A stretch of DNA of 64,000 nucleotides, from contig MOLU01000006.1 in the NCBI GenBank assembly GCA_003260325.1, positions 1-64,000 of the forward strand, given 5' to 3'. The position numbers and the translations under genes were made by a program. Below are positions 1-9,414 of the stretch, in pieces (the first letter of the stretch is position 1; each line of letters opens with the position of its first letter). The notes under the pieces were generated by a model. The model made no database searches. It was not told the DNA's origin and worked only from the letters and a program-made list of their open reading frames with translations. This stretch comes from Candidatus Gracilibacteria bacterium GN02-872 (lineage in GTDB: Bacteria > Patescibacteriota > Gracilibacteria > BD1-5 > UBA6164).

Positions 1-27
1 TTTTTTATAAAAAAGTTAAAAAAAGAT

Positions 28-55
28 TTGACAAATATTTTATTATTGATAAAAT
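28..55 (+). promoter_or_regulatory. Sigma70-like promoter facing the 3' end of 16S
   Basis: TTGACA (28-33) and TAAAAT (50-55) are separated by 16 bp, the same layout as the 16S promoter on the other side. Transcription would run rightwards, antisense to the 16S gene. Two good boxes at the spacing used elsewhere in the window support it, but AT-rich sequence can produce them by chance. Confidence 0.4.
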
Positions 56-90
56 GACGTGGCTTTTTGAAGAAAAGCATATAAAGTCTA

Positions 91-127
91 TTAGCACCTT
101 AAAATAAAACGAATAATATATTAGAAG
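91..127. repeat. Left arm of the 16S processing stem (inverted repeat)
   Basis: These 37 bases are the exact reverse complement of 1702-1738. In the minus-strand precursor the two arms would pair across the whole 16S gene. Such stems are the usual RNase III entry site for releasing pre-16S. Confidence 0.85.
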
Positions 128-158
128 AAAAACTACATCTTTCGGTTTCGTTTATTTT

Positions 159-1645
<1,487 letters not shown>

Positions 1646-1701
1646 TTATTTCTTATTTATTCTTTTTTTCCTAAACTATCCTACTCAATTTTTTGGTTTT
1701 C

Positions 1702-1738
1702 CTTCTAATATATTATTCGTTTTATTTTAAGGTGCTAA
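1702..1738. repeat. Right arm of the 16S processing stem (inverted repeat)
   Basis: Perfect 37-base reverse complement of 91-127. It sits in the 5' leader of the 16S transcript, between the promoter and the mature 5' end. Confidence 0.85.
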
Positions 1739-1756
1739 ACTCACAAAAGTGTCACG

Positions 1757-1784
1757 ATTTTAGTTATTTTTTTATATTTGTCAA
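1757..1784 (-). promoter_or_regulatory. 16S rRNA promoter
   Basis: On the minus strand TTGACA (1779-1784) and TAAAAT (1757-1762) are 16 bp apart. They lie about 110 bp upstream of the mature 16S 5' end and just before the processing-stem arm. The flank from 1785 to about 2000 is AT-rich and shows no gene. Confidence 0.8.
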
Positions 1785-2015
1785 ATGTTTTTTATACTTT
1801 TTTTGAAAAAATAATTTAATGCCTTATTTAAGCTATTATTAAAAACAATAAATCTTATTTAATAAATATAAAAATCATAAGTCAAATATCTCTAAAATCT
1901 AAAATCATATTTAATGTATTTTTAATTATAAAAAAATAAAACTTAAAAGCAAAAAAAATTATAATTTAATGTGAAAAAAATGTTAAAAAGTCTTTTTTTT
2001 TGATAATAATACAAA

Positions 2016-2033
2016 TGCTTCAATTCTGAAGCA
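2016..2033 (+). promoter_or_regulatory. 5'-UTR hairpin of the small gene at 2054
   Basis: TGCTTC and GAAGCA form a 6-bp stem with a 6-base loop, directly after a possible -10 (GATAATAAT, 2002-2010) and just before the SD AAAAGGAG (2039-2046). A hairpin at the extreme 5' end of an mRNA often protects it from decay; that role is inferred. Confidence 0.4.
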
Positions 2034-2053
2034 TAAACAAAAGGAGCCTTAAG

Positions 2054-2212
2054 ATGTCCTTAAAAAAACATTTCGAATCAGATACAGATTCTGAAAGATG
2101 GAAGATAAAACAAGAAAGAAAGGATTGGAGAGATTTTGAAAAAAATCTTAAAAAAGTAATAAACTCTCCAAATAGCTCAACCATATCAAATATTGGAATG
2201 ATTGTATTATAA
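2054..2212 (+). CDS. Small hypothetical protein, 52 aa, SD-led and terminated
   Basis: I do not recognise this protein. It starts MSLKKHFESDTDSERWKIKQ and is very charged, with no membrane segment. The start is set by a strong Shine-Dalgarno AAAAGGAG eight bases upstream, rare in this window, and the ORF is followed at once by an intrinsic terminator. It is therefore a complete monocistronic unit rather than a random ORF. Its only glycine is GGA, and there is no in-frame TGA. It lies alone between the 16S promoter and a convergent gene. A start, SD, 5' hairpin and terminator around a 52-codon ORF make it likely real; function unknown. Confidence 0.6.
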   Translation: MSLKKHFESDTDSERWKIKQERKDWRDFEKNLKKVINSPNSSTISNIGMIVL

Positions 2213-2220
2213 AAGGATTC

Positions 2221-2266
2221 GGCTTTAAAGGGAAGCCAAAAAGAGAGCATTAATGCTCTCTTTTAA
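2221..2266 (+). terminator. Intrinsic terminator after the 52-aa gene
   Basis: Bases 2241-2262 are a perfect 22-base palindrome (AAGAGAGCAT/TAATGCTCTC core) running into TTTT. A smaller hairpin GGCTT...AAGCC (2221-2237) precedes it. Confidence 0.8.
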
Positions 2267-2287
2267 ATTTTTAGAATTAAAATATTT

Positions 2288-3841
2288 TTAAACTTTCACT
2301 CTAAATACTTCAAAAATTTCTTCCAATTTTGAAACAATTCCTAATAAGGGAGTTTCCTTATGATTATAATAATTAGTTTCTGAAAATTTTCCTACAGCCT
2401 CGATAAAATCAGAAAATATTTCAAATAGATCTCAGTTTTCATCAAAATTCTTCAAAACATTCAAAAAATGAGTTAATTCTGAATTCTCATTTTTAAAAAA
2501 TTCATCACAAATTATTTTCCAAGAAACATTTTCTGGATCAAGTATTCAATCATAAAATAATTTTTCTAAAAATTGGAAAAATGGTCTTCAAAATTTTTTT
2601 ATGAAACTTCAATCTCACTGAGAATTTATGTTTTCTGGATTGTTTGTGTTAGACATTCTTACATTAAGTCAATTTGGAGACAAAATAAATTTTATAAATT
2701 CTTCATATTCTGTTTCTGAATAATTATCTATTTTTTGCTCTTGTTCAAGTTTCTCTTCTACTTCTTCAGTTTTAGAAGTATCTTCTTTTTGAGCTTCTTG
2801 ACAATTTTTTTTATTCAAAATATCTCAAACTTTACTTTCTATTTCTGAAGTCAATTCAAACGTTTTTGGCTCTGTTTTATCTAAATATTTTGGAATTTTT
2901 TCCAAAATTTCATTTAATTCATTTTCATCAAAACTAGTTCTTTGAGAAATATTTTCAACTCTTGTCAAAATCTGACCAAGTTGAAGAATATTTTTATTTA
3001 TTCAATAATTTAAAATATTTTTTATTTCTTTTCTGTCTTCAGTAGAGAAATCGTTTTCATATAATTCCTTTTCTTTGGACTTTTCTTGATTTTCAATTTG
3101 ATTTTTTGTAAAATTTTTATTTCTAAAAACTAAATTTAATTCTTTTACTAAAGACGGGTATTCAATTTTTATTTCTCTAACTAATTTTTCACTTCAAAGT
3201 CATTGAATACAAGATTTTATCTTATTATCAATTTCTTTATATTTTTTTGATAAATTCCCTTTCTGTGTTAATTTATTTTTTAATTTTTTTGGTCAAGAAA
3301 TAGATTCAATTTGCTCTTTTAATTGGGAAAAACTTTCAACAATACCTTTTAATTCTATTTTATTGAATAAATTATTCATCTTCTTTAGATAAAATCTCTC
3401 TATATCTGTTTTTGAAGAATAAGTTAAACCTATAAATAATTCACAAAAAAGAAATAAAATCTTTTCCATAAAATTATAAAAGCAAAGAAATAACAAAAAA
3501 TTATTGTCATTAAAGTATTTTTCAAGATCTGTTTTTAAAAGATTTAATTTTTTTCTTGATTCAATTACCTGAAAGAATTTATCAAAACTTACCATAAAAC
3601 TATTACTCAATTTAGTAATAGTTTCAGTTCTTTTATCTTCTCCATAAGATTTCCCAGCTTCTTCAACAAATTCTAATAAAAGATTTGAAATATATTTTGA
3701 AATAATTTCAAAATTTTCTCTAGGATTTCCTTCTAGAAAAGCAAATTTATGGGATAAAATTTTTATTTCTTTCTTAACAAATTTATTTTTTATTTCAAAT
3801 GGATCATCTTTTATTTTAAACTCTTTATTATTAATAGACAT
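2288..3841 (-). CDS. Hypothetical charged protein, 517 aa
   Basis: The start MSINNKEFKIKDDPFEIKNK is unambiguous. The frame stays open to TAA at 2288-2290 only if TGA (for example at 3293-3295) is read as Gly. The protein is Lys/Glu/Asn rich and mostly helical in appearance. There is no signal peptide or obvious membrane span, and residues about 330-370 are a very acidic, low-complexity stretch. No family motif is recognised. It is a single-gene unit convergent with the small gene at 2054. The promoter region upstream shows TTGACA-like sequence near 3900. Probably lineage-specific. Confidence 0.75.
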
Positions 3842-3923
3842 TTTTTAAGATTAAATTTAAAATTATACAAAATATATCATAAATAAAATATTTAATTTGT
3901 CAAGATAAATTGTTTTTCAAAAA

Positions 3924-3950
3924 AATAGACTTCTACAAGTCTATTTTTTC
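3924..3950 (-). terminator. Terminator overlapping the terC stop codon
   Basis: AATAGACTT and AAGTCTATT form a 9-bp stem (3924-3945). On the minus strand the stem follows the TerC stop codon, which lies inside it. A-rich and T-rich flanks allow termination in either direction. Confidence 0.6.
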
Positions 3951-4936
3951 TTTTCTTCTTTGTTTGAAGACAAAGACCAAATCATTGTTCAAACCAAGAC
4001 TATTGCGATAAATATCAAAGAATGTGTTGTTTCAACGTGATAAAACGGCATTATTATCATTTTTATTCAAATAAAAGCAAGAATAACAGCAAGTCAATAA
4101 TGAAGTTTTGAAAAAAGTCACATCGAATTTGCTAACAAAAAGTAAAGTGAACGAAGTCAAAGAATCGCAAAAATATTTGAAGTGTAAAGGATAAATGGAT
4201 CACTTGAAATAGAAAATATTGCTGGAATACTATCCACAGCGAAAACTAAATCTGTAATTTCTATCACAACCAAAGTGATAAAAAGTGGAGTTGCAAGTTT
4301 TTTTCAGTTTTCAATAGTAAAAAATTTTGATCAGTCAAGATTATGAGTTGTTTTAAAAAACCTTGTTACGATTCTGTAAGCAAAACTTTCAGATAAATCC
4401 TTAATCTCTTCATTTTCTTCTCATTTCCAAGATTTTATTCAAGCATAAACAAGAAAAAGTCAAAAAATCATTAAAATAAAGTTTAACTCCAAAGGAGAGC
4501 TTAATAATCAAAAGAAATTTGTTGTTATATAAGTTCTATTTATCAACTCAATTCAAGCAAAAATAAATATCGCACGAAAAACTATTGCTCAAATTATTCA
4601 GTAAAAAAGGATTTTGTGTTGATAAATTTTTGGAATTTTAAAAAATCAGAAAACCAGAATAAATACAAATAAATTATCAACTGAAAGAGACTTTTCTATC
4701 CAATAGGCTGATTGAAACTCTGAAAATTTTTCAATTCAGAACATATACCAGATTATTCAAGAAAAAATCATAGCTAAAGAAATCCAAACGATAGAAAATT
4801 TCAAAGCTTCCTTATTTCAAATTTCGTGACTTTTTTTGTTAAAAACTCATAAATCTAAAACAAGCATAAAAATAATAAGAGCAACAAAACCTCAAACAAG
4901 CCAAGGATATTGCATAAAGTCTATAGTATTTGACAT
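3941..4936 (-). CDS. terC: TerC/Alx family integral membrane protein
   Basis: 331 aa starting [20 protein letters not shown] and ending at TAG 3941-3943. The pattern is that of the TerC family: about nine hydrophobic segments, an early LDLGVFNKK turn, the segment [16 protein letters not shown], and [11 protein letters not shown] with its intramembrane aspartates. Related proteins (Alx, TerC) are linked to manganese export or metal handling at the membrane, and that role is inferred here. Several conserved glycines are TGA. The gene is monocistronic, and its stop codon lies within its terminator stem. Length is normal for the family. Confidence 0.88.
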
Positions 4937-4959
4937 ATTTTTTATTAAAATCTAAAAGT

Positions 4960-6816
4960 TTATTTTATTTCTACTCAATCATAAAAATATTTTAAAATCA
5001 TTGATGAAGTCCATCATCTTGATGAAAGATAAGAAGCTCAAGTTCCAGATAATCAAACTCAATGTCAACTTTGAGTTTTTCAAATTCATCACAAATCAAT
5101 TTTTGACTGCAAAAATGGATATTTTTTGCTTTCTTCTTCACAGTATTGAACAGAATTTTTGTTTTTTATACAATATTCATAAAAACTAAAAGTTTTTCCT
5201 TCACTTCTGCTAAAATACCAAGTTTTTACAATTTCTCAATTATAAGTTACGACTATTCATTTTGTTTTATCAATGGCTTTATTCAGGCTTGGACTTCTCA
5301 ATTCTAAATCATATCAAAGATATTTTTGAAAGATATCTGGATCATCACTTCAATCATAAAATTCTCAAGGAAATTTTCTATCTTTTTCTACATACCAAAG
5401 AGCATAAGTTCTAGCTGCAATCATTATTGCTTCAGCTTTTGTTTCGTTTTCATTATTGCTTATTTCTCCTAATCATTTCAAATAATCCTCTATTTTTAAA
5501 ATATTTACAACTACAAGTTTGTTATTCTTTAAGTAAATAAATATTTCTCATCTAAATTTATTATCTTTGTACTTTTTTTCTCTATCCCAAACAGGAGTTC
5601 TGTCCCAAGAAGTTATTTCTACAAATGGCTGAAAACCATTTTTTAAAGAAAAGTTTTCTACTTCTTTTCAATCAACATAAAGTTTATTGTCTTTTTTCTC
5701 GATTTTGTATTCAGTCAATCCATCAGAAAGAGTTATATAATCTCTATCTTCAGGATAAGAAAGTTTTATTTTTATATCTTTATCTGTTCTGTTTGAAGTT
5801 TGAAAAACACTTTTATTTTGCAAATATTTTAACAAATAAGCTCTCAGTTCAGCCACTCTTGAATCATATTTTTCAGCTAAAATTTCTTCTATTTTTTCCA
5901 TCGCATTTATAAGTCTTTGTTCTGGAATTCTTTGAAAAATATCAAAATATTTTTCTTGATTCTCTGAGTAATAAGCTACTTTTCACTGAAGTAAATCTTT
6001 TCTGATTTGAGCTAATTGATCATAAAGCCTTTGTCCTGGACAATCTGTATGAGCGGCATCTCTATGACCAATAATTGGATAATGATAGTTTGTTTCAAGA
6101 GGAGAAACACAATCTTTTCTATTACAATTTCTATGAAATGCTTCCTGTTTATTCAAATCAATTCAATATTTTTCTACTAAATATTTTGTAAGTTTATAAA
6201 GAGAATCATACTGTGCTTGAGAAATAGGTTCTTTATCATAATTTCAAATAAGAGAAATACCTATTGTTTGTCTATTATTCCGAAGTGCGTGTGCTCAAAC
6301 TGCTGTTTCTCATCAAGCTCTTCATTCAAATATTTCTCAATTTATTCAAATTAAAAAATTGTATCCTATGTCTCACCGACCATTTGTTAAAGAATGATAT
6401 TTATAAACACTTCTGATTCATTCATAAGAATCTTTGAAACTTGAATGTGTATGATGTACAACTATTGCTCTGATTTTTTTTGAATGTTCAATTGGCCAAA
6501 CTAATTCTTTTCAATTATAAGTTGTTTGTGTATCAGTAATTTCATTGTCTTCTCTATAATCGTTCACCAAAATACGATTTATTTCTTTTGTTTTTTCTCT
6601 CGCTTTATTTTCTTTTTCTATTTGTTCTGGAGTTTTTGGTTTTGCTTTAGCTTTTTCTATACTTTCATAAATTTTTTTCCATTCTGGTCAATTTTTATCC
6701 ATAAATGAGTCGTCTGCTCACCATTCTTGTCTTGTTATGATTTGTGGCTTATCAAAGGCAAAAGTATTTAAAAAAGAACAAAAAAATAAAAAAAGTAGTA
6801 CAAATATTTTTCTCAT
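4960..6816 (-). CDS. Secreted N-acetylmuramoyl-L-alanine amidase (PGRP) fused to SpoIID domain
   Basis: 618 aa. Residues 1-20 are a signal peptide (MRKIFVLLFLFFCSFLNTFA, then FDKP). Residues about 110-275 are an Amidase_2/PGRP domain with the zinc set His121/122, His256 and Cys259 (HRDAAHTDCPG). Residues about 440-610 are a SpoIID/LytB domain, with EDYLKGLGEISNNENETKAE near the start and GHGVGLSGTGA near the end, where TGA encodes the glycines. In characterised systems the PGRP fold cleaves the stem peptide from MurNAc, and SpoIID is a lytic transglycosylase acting on the denuded glycan. One secreted protein could do both steps. The start is chosen because it gives a complete signal peptide. 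It is divergent from the gene at 6865. Confidence 0.9.
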
Positions 6817-6864
6817 GGGATTTTTTATGTTAAAATAGTAATAGTATTTATAATTATAAATTTT

Positions 6865-7710
6865 ATGAACAATAAAAATATTAAAAATATTCTCAAAATT
6901 GTTACTGTTTTTCTAAGTCTGATTTTGTTTTATAGAATATCAATTTTTCTTGTAAATGCAAATAATAGTATAAAATCAGAAAATAAAAATAGTTCAAATT
7001 ACAAATCGATTTTAGTGAGTGATATCTCAAAAAGTGGAGTTGCTATCACAACAAATATTTGAACAAAATACAAAAAATCAAGCACAATAAACTCAGCTAT
7101 TTATGAAGAGTATTTTTCTATTGAAGAAATAAAGAAAAATAAAAAAATGGCTCAAGATAATCTTATTTCAAATAATTTAATCGCAATAAAAGAATACCAA
7201 GCTTTATTAAGAACTGATTTCAAAGCTTATTTAAACAATTCTACTGATAGAAAAAAAACTTTTGAAGCGATTTACTGACAACTAAGTGTCAGATTAAATA
7301 ACTGAATAAATACAGTAAAAATCTTAGCAAAGCAAAGAGAACTTTTAACAGCAGAAATGGATTCTATAGATAATAAGCTAAAATCTATAAAACAAAAAAT
7401 CACTGTTGATTATAAAAAAGCTGATTGAGGTGCTATAAGTAAAGATATTGAAGAATATCTACTTTTAAAAAATGATTATACTTTTGTCAGAACTTATGTT
7501 GTTTTCATAAACAGCTTTTTGAATTATTACAAAGTTTTAAATGAATATAATTCTAAACTTTTGAATATTTTTAATTCAAATAAAGATGCAATTATAAAGT
7601 GAAGTTATGTAGTTTTACCTTCTGGATGAACAGAAATATTAAAGGATTATTGATTACTTTATACAGAAGATGAATACAAAGCAAAACTTCAAGAAGAAGA
7701 AAAAAAATAA
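6865..7710 (+). CDS. Membrane-anchored hypothetical protein, 281 aa
   Basis: Begins MNNKNIKNILKIVTVFLSLI. Residues about 8-30 are a single hydrophobic anchor or uncleaved signal. The rest is predicted extracytoplasmic and helical, rich in Lys, Asn and Ile, with coiled-coil-like stretches (for example LRTDFKAYLNNSTDRKKTFE). Seven or so TGA codons are read as Gly before TAA at 7708. I recognise no family. It is transcribed divergently from the amidase/SpoIID gene 48 bp away, which may share regulation. A surface or envelope role is only an inference from topology. Confidence 0.75.
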
Positions 7711-7715
7711 AAAAC

Positions 7716-7743
7716 TTGCAAAAAATATTATTTTAGATAAAAT
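7716..7743 (+). promoter_or_regulatory. Promoter for a short terminated transcript
   Basis: TTGCAA (7716-7721) and TAAAAT (7738-7743) are 16 bp apart, the spacing seen at other promoters here. They lie just after the stop codon of the upstream gene, so a separate short RNA would start near 7750. Confidence 0.5.
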
Positions 7744-7746
7744 AGT

Positions 7747-7809
7747 CCGGCACATTGTGCATTTACATCCGGGTGATTTTGAGAACTCAATTGAGTTCTC
7801 TTTTTTTTT
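7747..7809 (+). ncRNA. Candidate small RNA, about 60 nt
   Basis: Between the promoter above and a strong terminator lies an unusually GC-rich stretch with hairpin GCAC-ATT-GTGC (7750-7760), bracketed by CCGG repeats (7747-7750, 7769-7772) that can pair. There is no ATG and no SD. It could alternatively be only the 3' UTR of the preceding gene. Confidence 0.35.
7781..7809 (+). terminator. Intrinsic terminator
   Basis: GAGAACTCAA/TTGAGTTCTC is a perfect 20-base palindrome followed by nine T. It ends the short transcript and/or the gene at 6865, facing the convergent gene at 7812. Confidence 0.85.
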
Positions 7810-7811
7810 AT

Positions 7812-8882
7812 CTAAACTGTTACAAATGGGGCAAAAATCAATCTATTTTTTTCATTTTTTATAAACTCATCTTTCAGAAAATCTAAGCTCAGCTCGCTTC
7901 TGTATCAAGAATTTCATCTCTGAATCATATGATATCAAACTGTTTTTATTTTATAAAAAATATCATAACGATTGCAAGTTCTAGGACAGACATCGTCTGT
8001 TGCATAAAATCATTTTGAAGGATTTTCTACCGCAGAAGTATCACAAAGTCTTCAAGTAAAAACTAAAGCCCAAGGATAATACAAATCTATAGGAAAATCA
8101 TTAAAACGTGAATTATCAAACAAATCAGTTCTTTTTTCCATAAAATCCAGAGTTATCCTATTTACTTTATATTTATTTAAAAAATTTCTGTAAATATCTA
8201 AACTAACTTCTGCTGAACTGTAAAACTTCATCTGCCATTTTACAATTTCTTCTTTTAGTTTTTGTTTTTCTTGCTCAGTTTTATTTTTTATAAGTTCACC
8301 AGCTGGATGCGCATCGTAACCAAAAGTATCAACAAGCGGTGTTTTAAGAATTTTATGAATCAGCCTTCAAAAAGATATTTTTAAATTTGGAAAATTTTTA
8401 TTTACTAAATTCAAAACTCAAAAATCATTCACGACAACTTCAATTGGATTTTTTATTTTTAGAGAATTTAAGTATTCTAAGCTTTCTTTTAGTCTTTCCA
8501 TCATTAAATCTCAAACATAAGGAGTCACAAGAGTAAAAGTTCTGATTTTATGAGGAGGAAAATATTTATCAAATTCTTTAAATTTTTCAATCGCTTTTTC
8601 GAGTTCGGCTTTCATTGGAACCAAATATTCACAATTATCGCTTCAATAATAAATTCCAGAAATTTTATTAAAATAATCCTGCCCAAATCTACGTTTTATT
8701 TCTCTGATTGCCATAAAGTTGACTTCGTATTGTGGAGAAAGAGTTTCAGCCAATTCTCAAGGAAAATTTTGCATAAAAAAACTAGCTAATTCCTTATCTT
8801 CTTTTCACTGAGAAAGCAATTTTCAATTCACAAGTAAATCAAAATATTCTAAATTTGTTCACAAATGTATAAATAATTCCAT
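7812..8882 (-). CDS. U32-peptidase-like protein with cysteine cluster
   Basis: 356 aa starting MELFIHLGTNLEYFDLLVNG. The middle reads like U32 family proteins (UbiU/UbiV/TrhP type), with a segment PIEVVVNDFGVLNLV followed by PNLKISFGRLIHK. The C-terminal part holds cysteines in the pattern RLCDTSAV...DDVCPRTCNRY. Together with an earlier Cys (SDNCEYL) these could bind a 4Fe-4S cluster, as U32 members such as UbiV do. The exact substrate cannot be told. The stop is TAG at 7812-7814, close to the plus-strand terminator. It is a single gene. An uncharacterised TIM-barrel-like protein is the alternative. Confidence 0.6.
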
Positions 8883-8942
8883 AAATATTTTTTATAATTC
8901 AAGTTTTTTGTATTTTAATTATTTTTTAAAAATTTTCAATAA

Positions 8943-8964
8943 AAAAAAGAGGCTTCATGCCTCG
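8943..8964 (-). terminator. Terminator of the two-gene small cassette
   Basis: On the minus strand GAGGC-ATGAA-GCCTC is followed by eight T. A second small hairpin (GAGGATTTCCTC) lies just before it. Confidence 0.8.
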
Positions 8965-8977
8965 ATGAGGAAATCCT

Positions 8978-9112
8978 CTAATTTTTTTCTCCTTTTTCTT
9001 TAGAATATTTTGTAATGTCTTTCTCTATTTTTTTATTTACTATAGTTGTAAGTAAAAAATTTAGCAGAAGAATAATTAAAAATACAATCATTAAAAGTAC
9101 TATCCAACTCAT
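8978..9112 (-). CDS. Small membrane protein, 44 aa
   Basis: MSWIVLLMIVFLIILLLNFL is a single hydrophobic helix, followed by a short charged tail KKIEKDITKYSKEKGEKN. The SD AAAAGGAG lies five bases upstream of the ATG and matches the altered 16S 3' end for seven bases. Its ATG overlaps TGA of the preceding ORF (ATGA), a typical sign of translational coupling. It is followed by an intrinsic terminator. Function unknown; size and layout resemble toxin-like or holin-like small membrane proteins, but nothing proves that. Confidence 0.55.
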   Translation of the reverse strand: MSWIVLLMIVFLIILLLNFLLTTIVNKKIEKDITKYSKEKGEKN

Positions 9113-9261
9113 AATTTCTCCTTTTCCTCACATAGAGCCAATAATATGGCCAGGGTTCCCAGTACTATATTTGGAGCAATAAAGCCCCAAAAAATAGAAT
9201 TATTAAAATACAAACCAGCCCCCGTTCCAGAAAAAAGGAACAGGCTTGACATTAATTTCAT
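9100..9261 (-). CDS. Small hydrophobic protein, 50-53 aa
   Basis: MKLMSSLFLFSGTGAGLYFN then a second hydrophobic stretch ending ALCEEKEKL. The start is fixed by GGAGG nine bases upstream and by a consensus promoter. Glycines are GGA, GGG, GGT and GGC, and base composition is richer in G and C than neighbours. A TGA at 9109-9111 is either the original stop (50 aa, overlapping the next ATG as ATGA) or, in code 25, a Gly followed by Val-Gly and TAG (53 aa). First gene of a two-gene cassette. No family recognised. Confidence 0.55.
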
Positions 9262-9301
9262 AAAAAAACCTCCAAATAGACTGCTTTTAAAAAGCTTCTG
9301 A

Positions 9302-9329
9302 ATTTTAGCTAAAATATTTCAAAAGTCAA
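9302..9329 (-). promoter_or_regulatory. Promoter of the two-gene small cassette
   Basis: TTGACT (9324-9329) and TAAAAT (9302-9307), 16 bp apart. A GCTTTTTAAAAGC hairpin follows in the leader before the GGAGG. Confidence 0.7.
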
Positions 9330-9358
9330 GCTTTTTTATTTAAATTAGTTTTTTGTTG

Positions 9359-9386
9359 TTGAAAAAGTAAGATTTTTATTTATAAT
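9359..9386 (+). promoter_or_regulatory. acs promoter
   Basis: TTGAAA (9359-9364) and a perfect TATAAT (9381-9386), 16 bp apart, 28 bp upstream of the acs ATG. No SD lies between them and the ATG. Confidence 0.7.
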
Positions 9387-9414
9387 AAAAGAAAATTATC
9401 TTTTAAAAATTTTT

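Noticed and set aside
2020..2250. Minus-strand 76-aa ORF opposite the small gene
   Set aside because: It is the shadow of the SD-led plus-strand gene at 2054 and has no start signals.
3924..3945. ACTTCTAC...GTCTA stretch as a possible Cas12a-type repeat
   Set aside because: It is a single perfect hairpin at the terC stop, with no second copy, so it is a terminator.
5625..5912. 95-aa plus-strand ORF
   Set aside because: It is antisense to the amidase/SpoIID gene and is explained by its codon pattern.
7670..7864. 64-aa plus-strand ORF across the terminator
   Set aside because: It overlaps the end of the gene at 6865 in another frame and reads through a hairpin and into a convergent gene.
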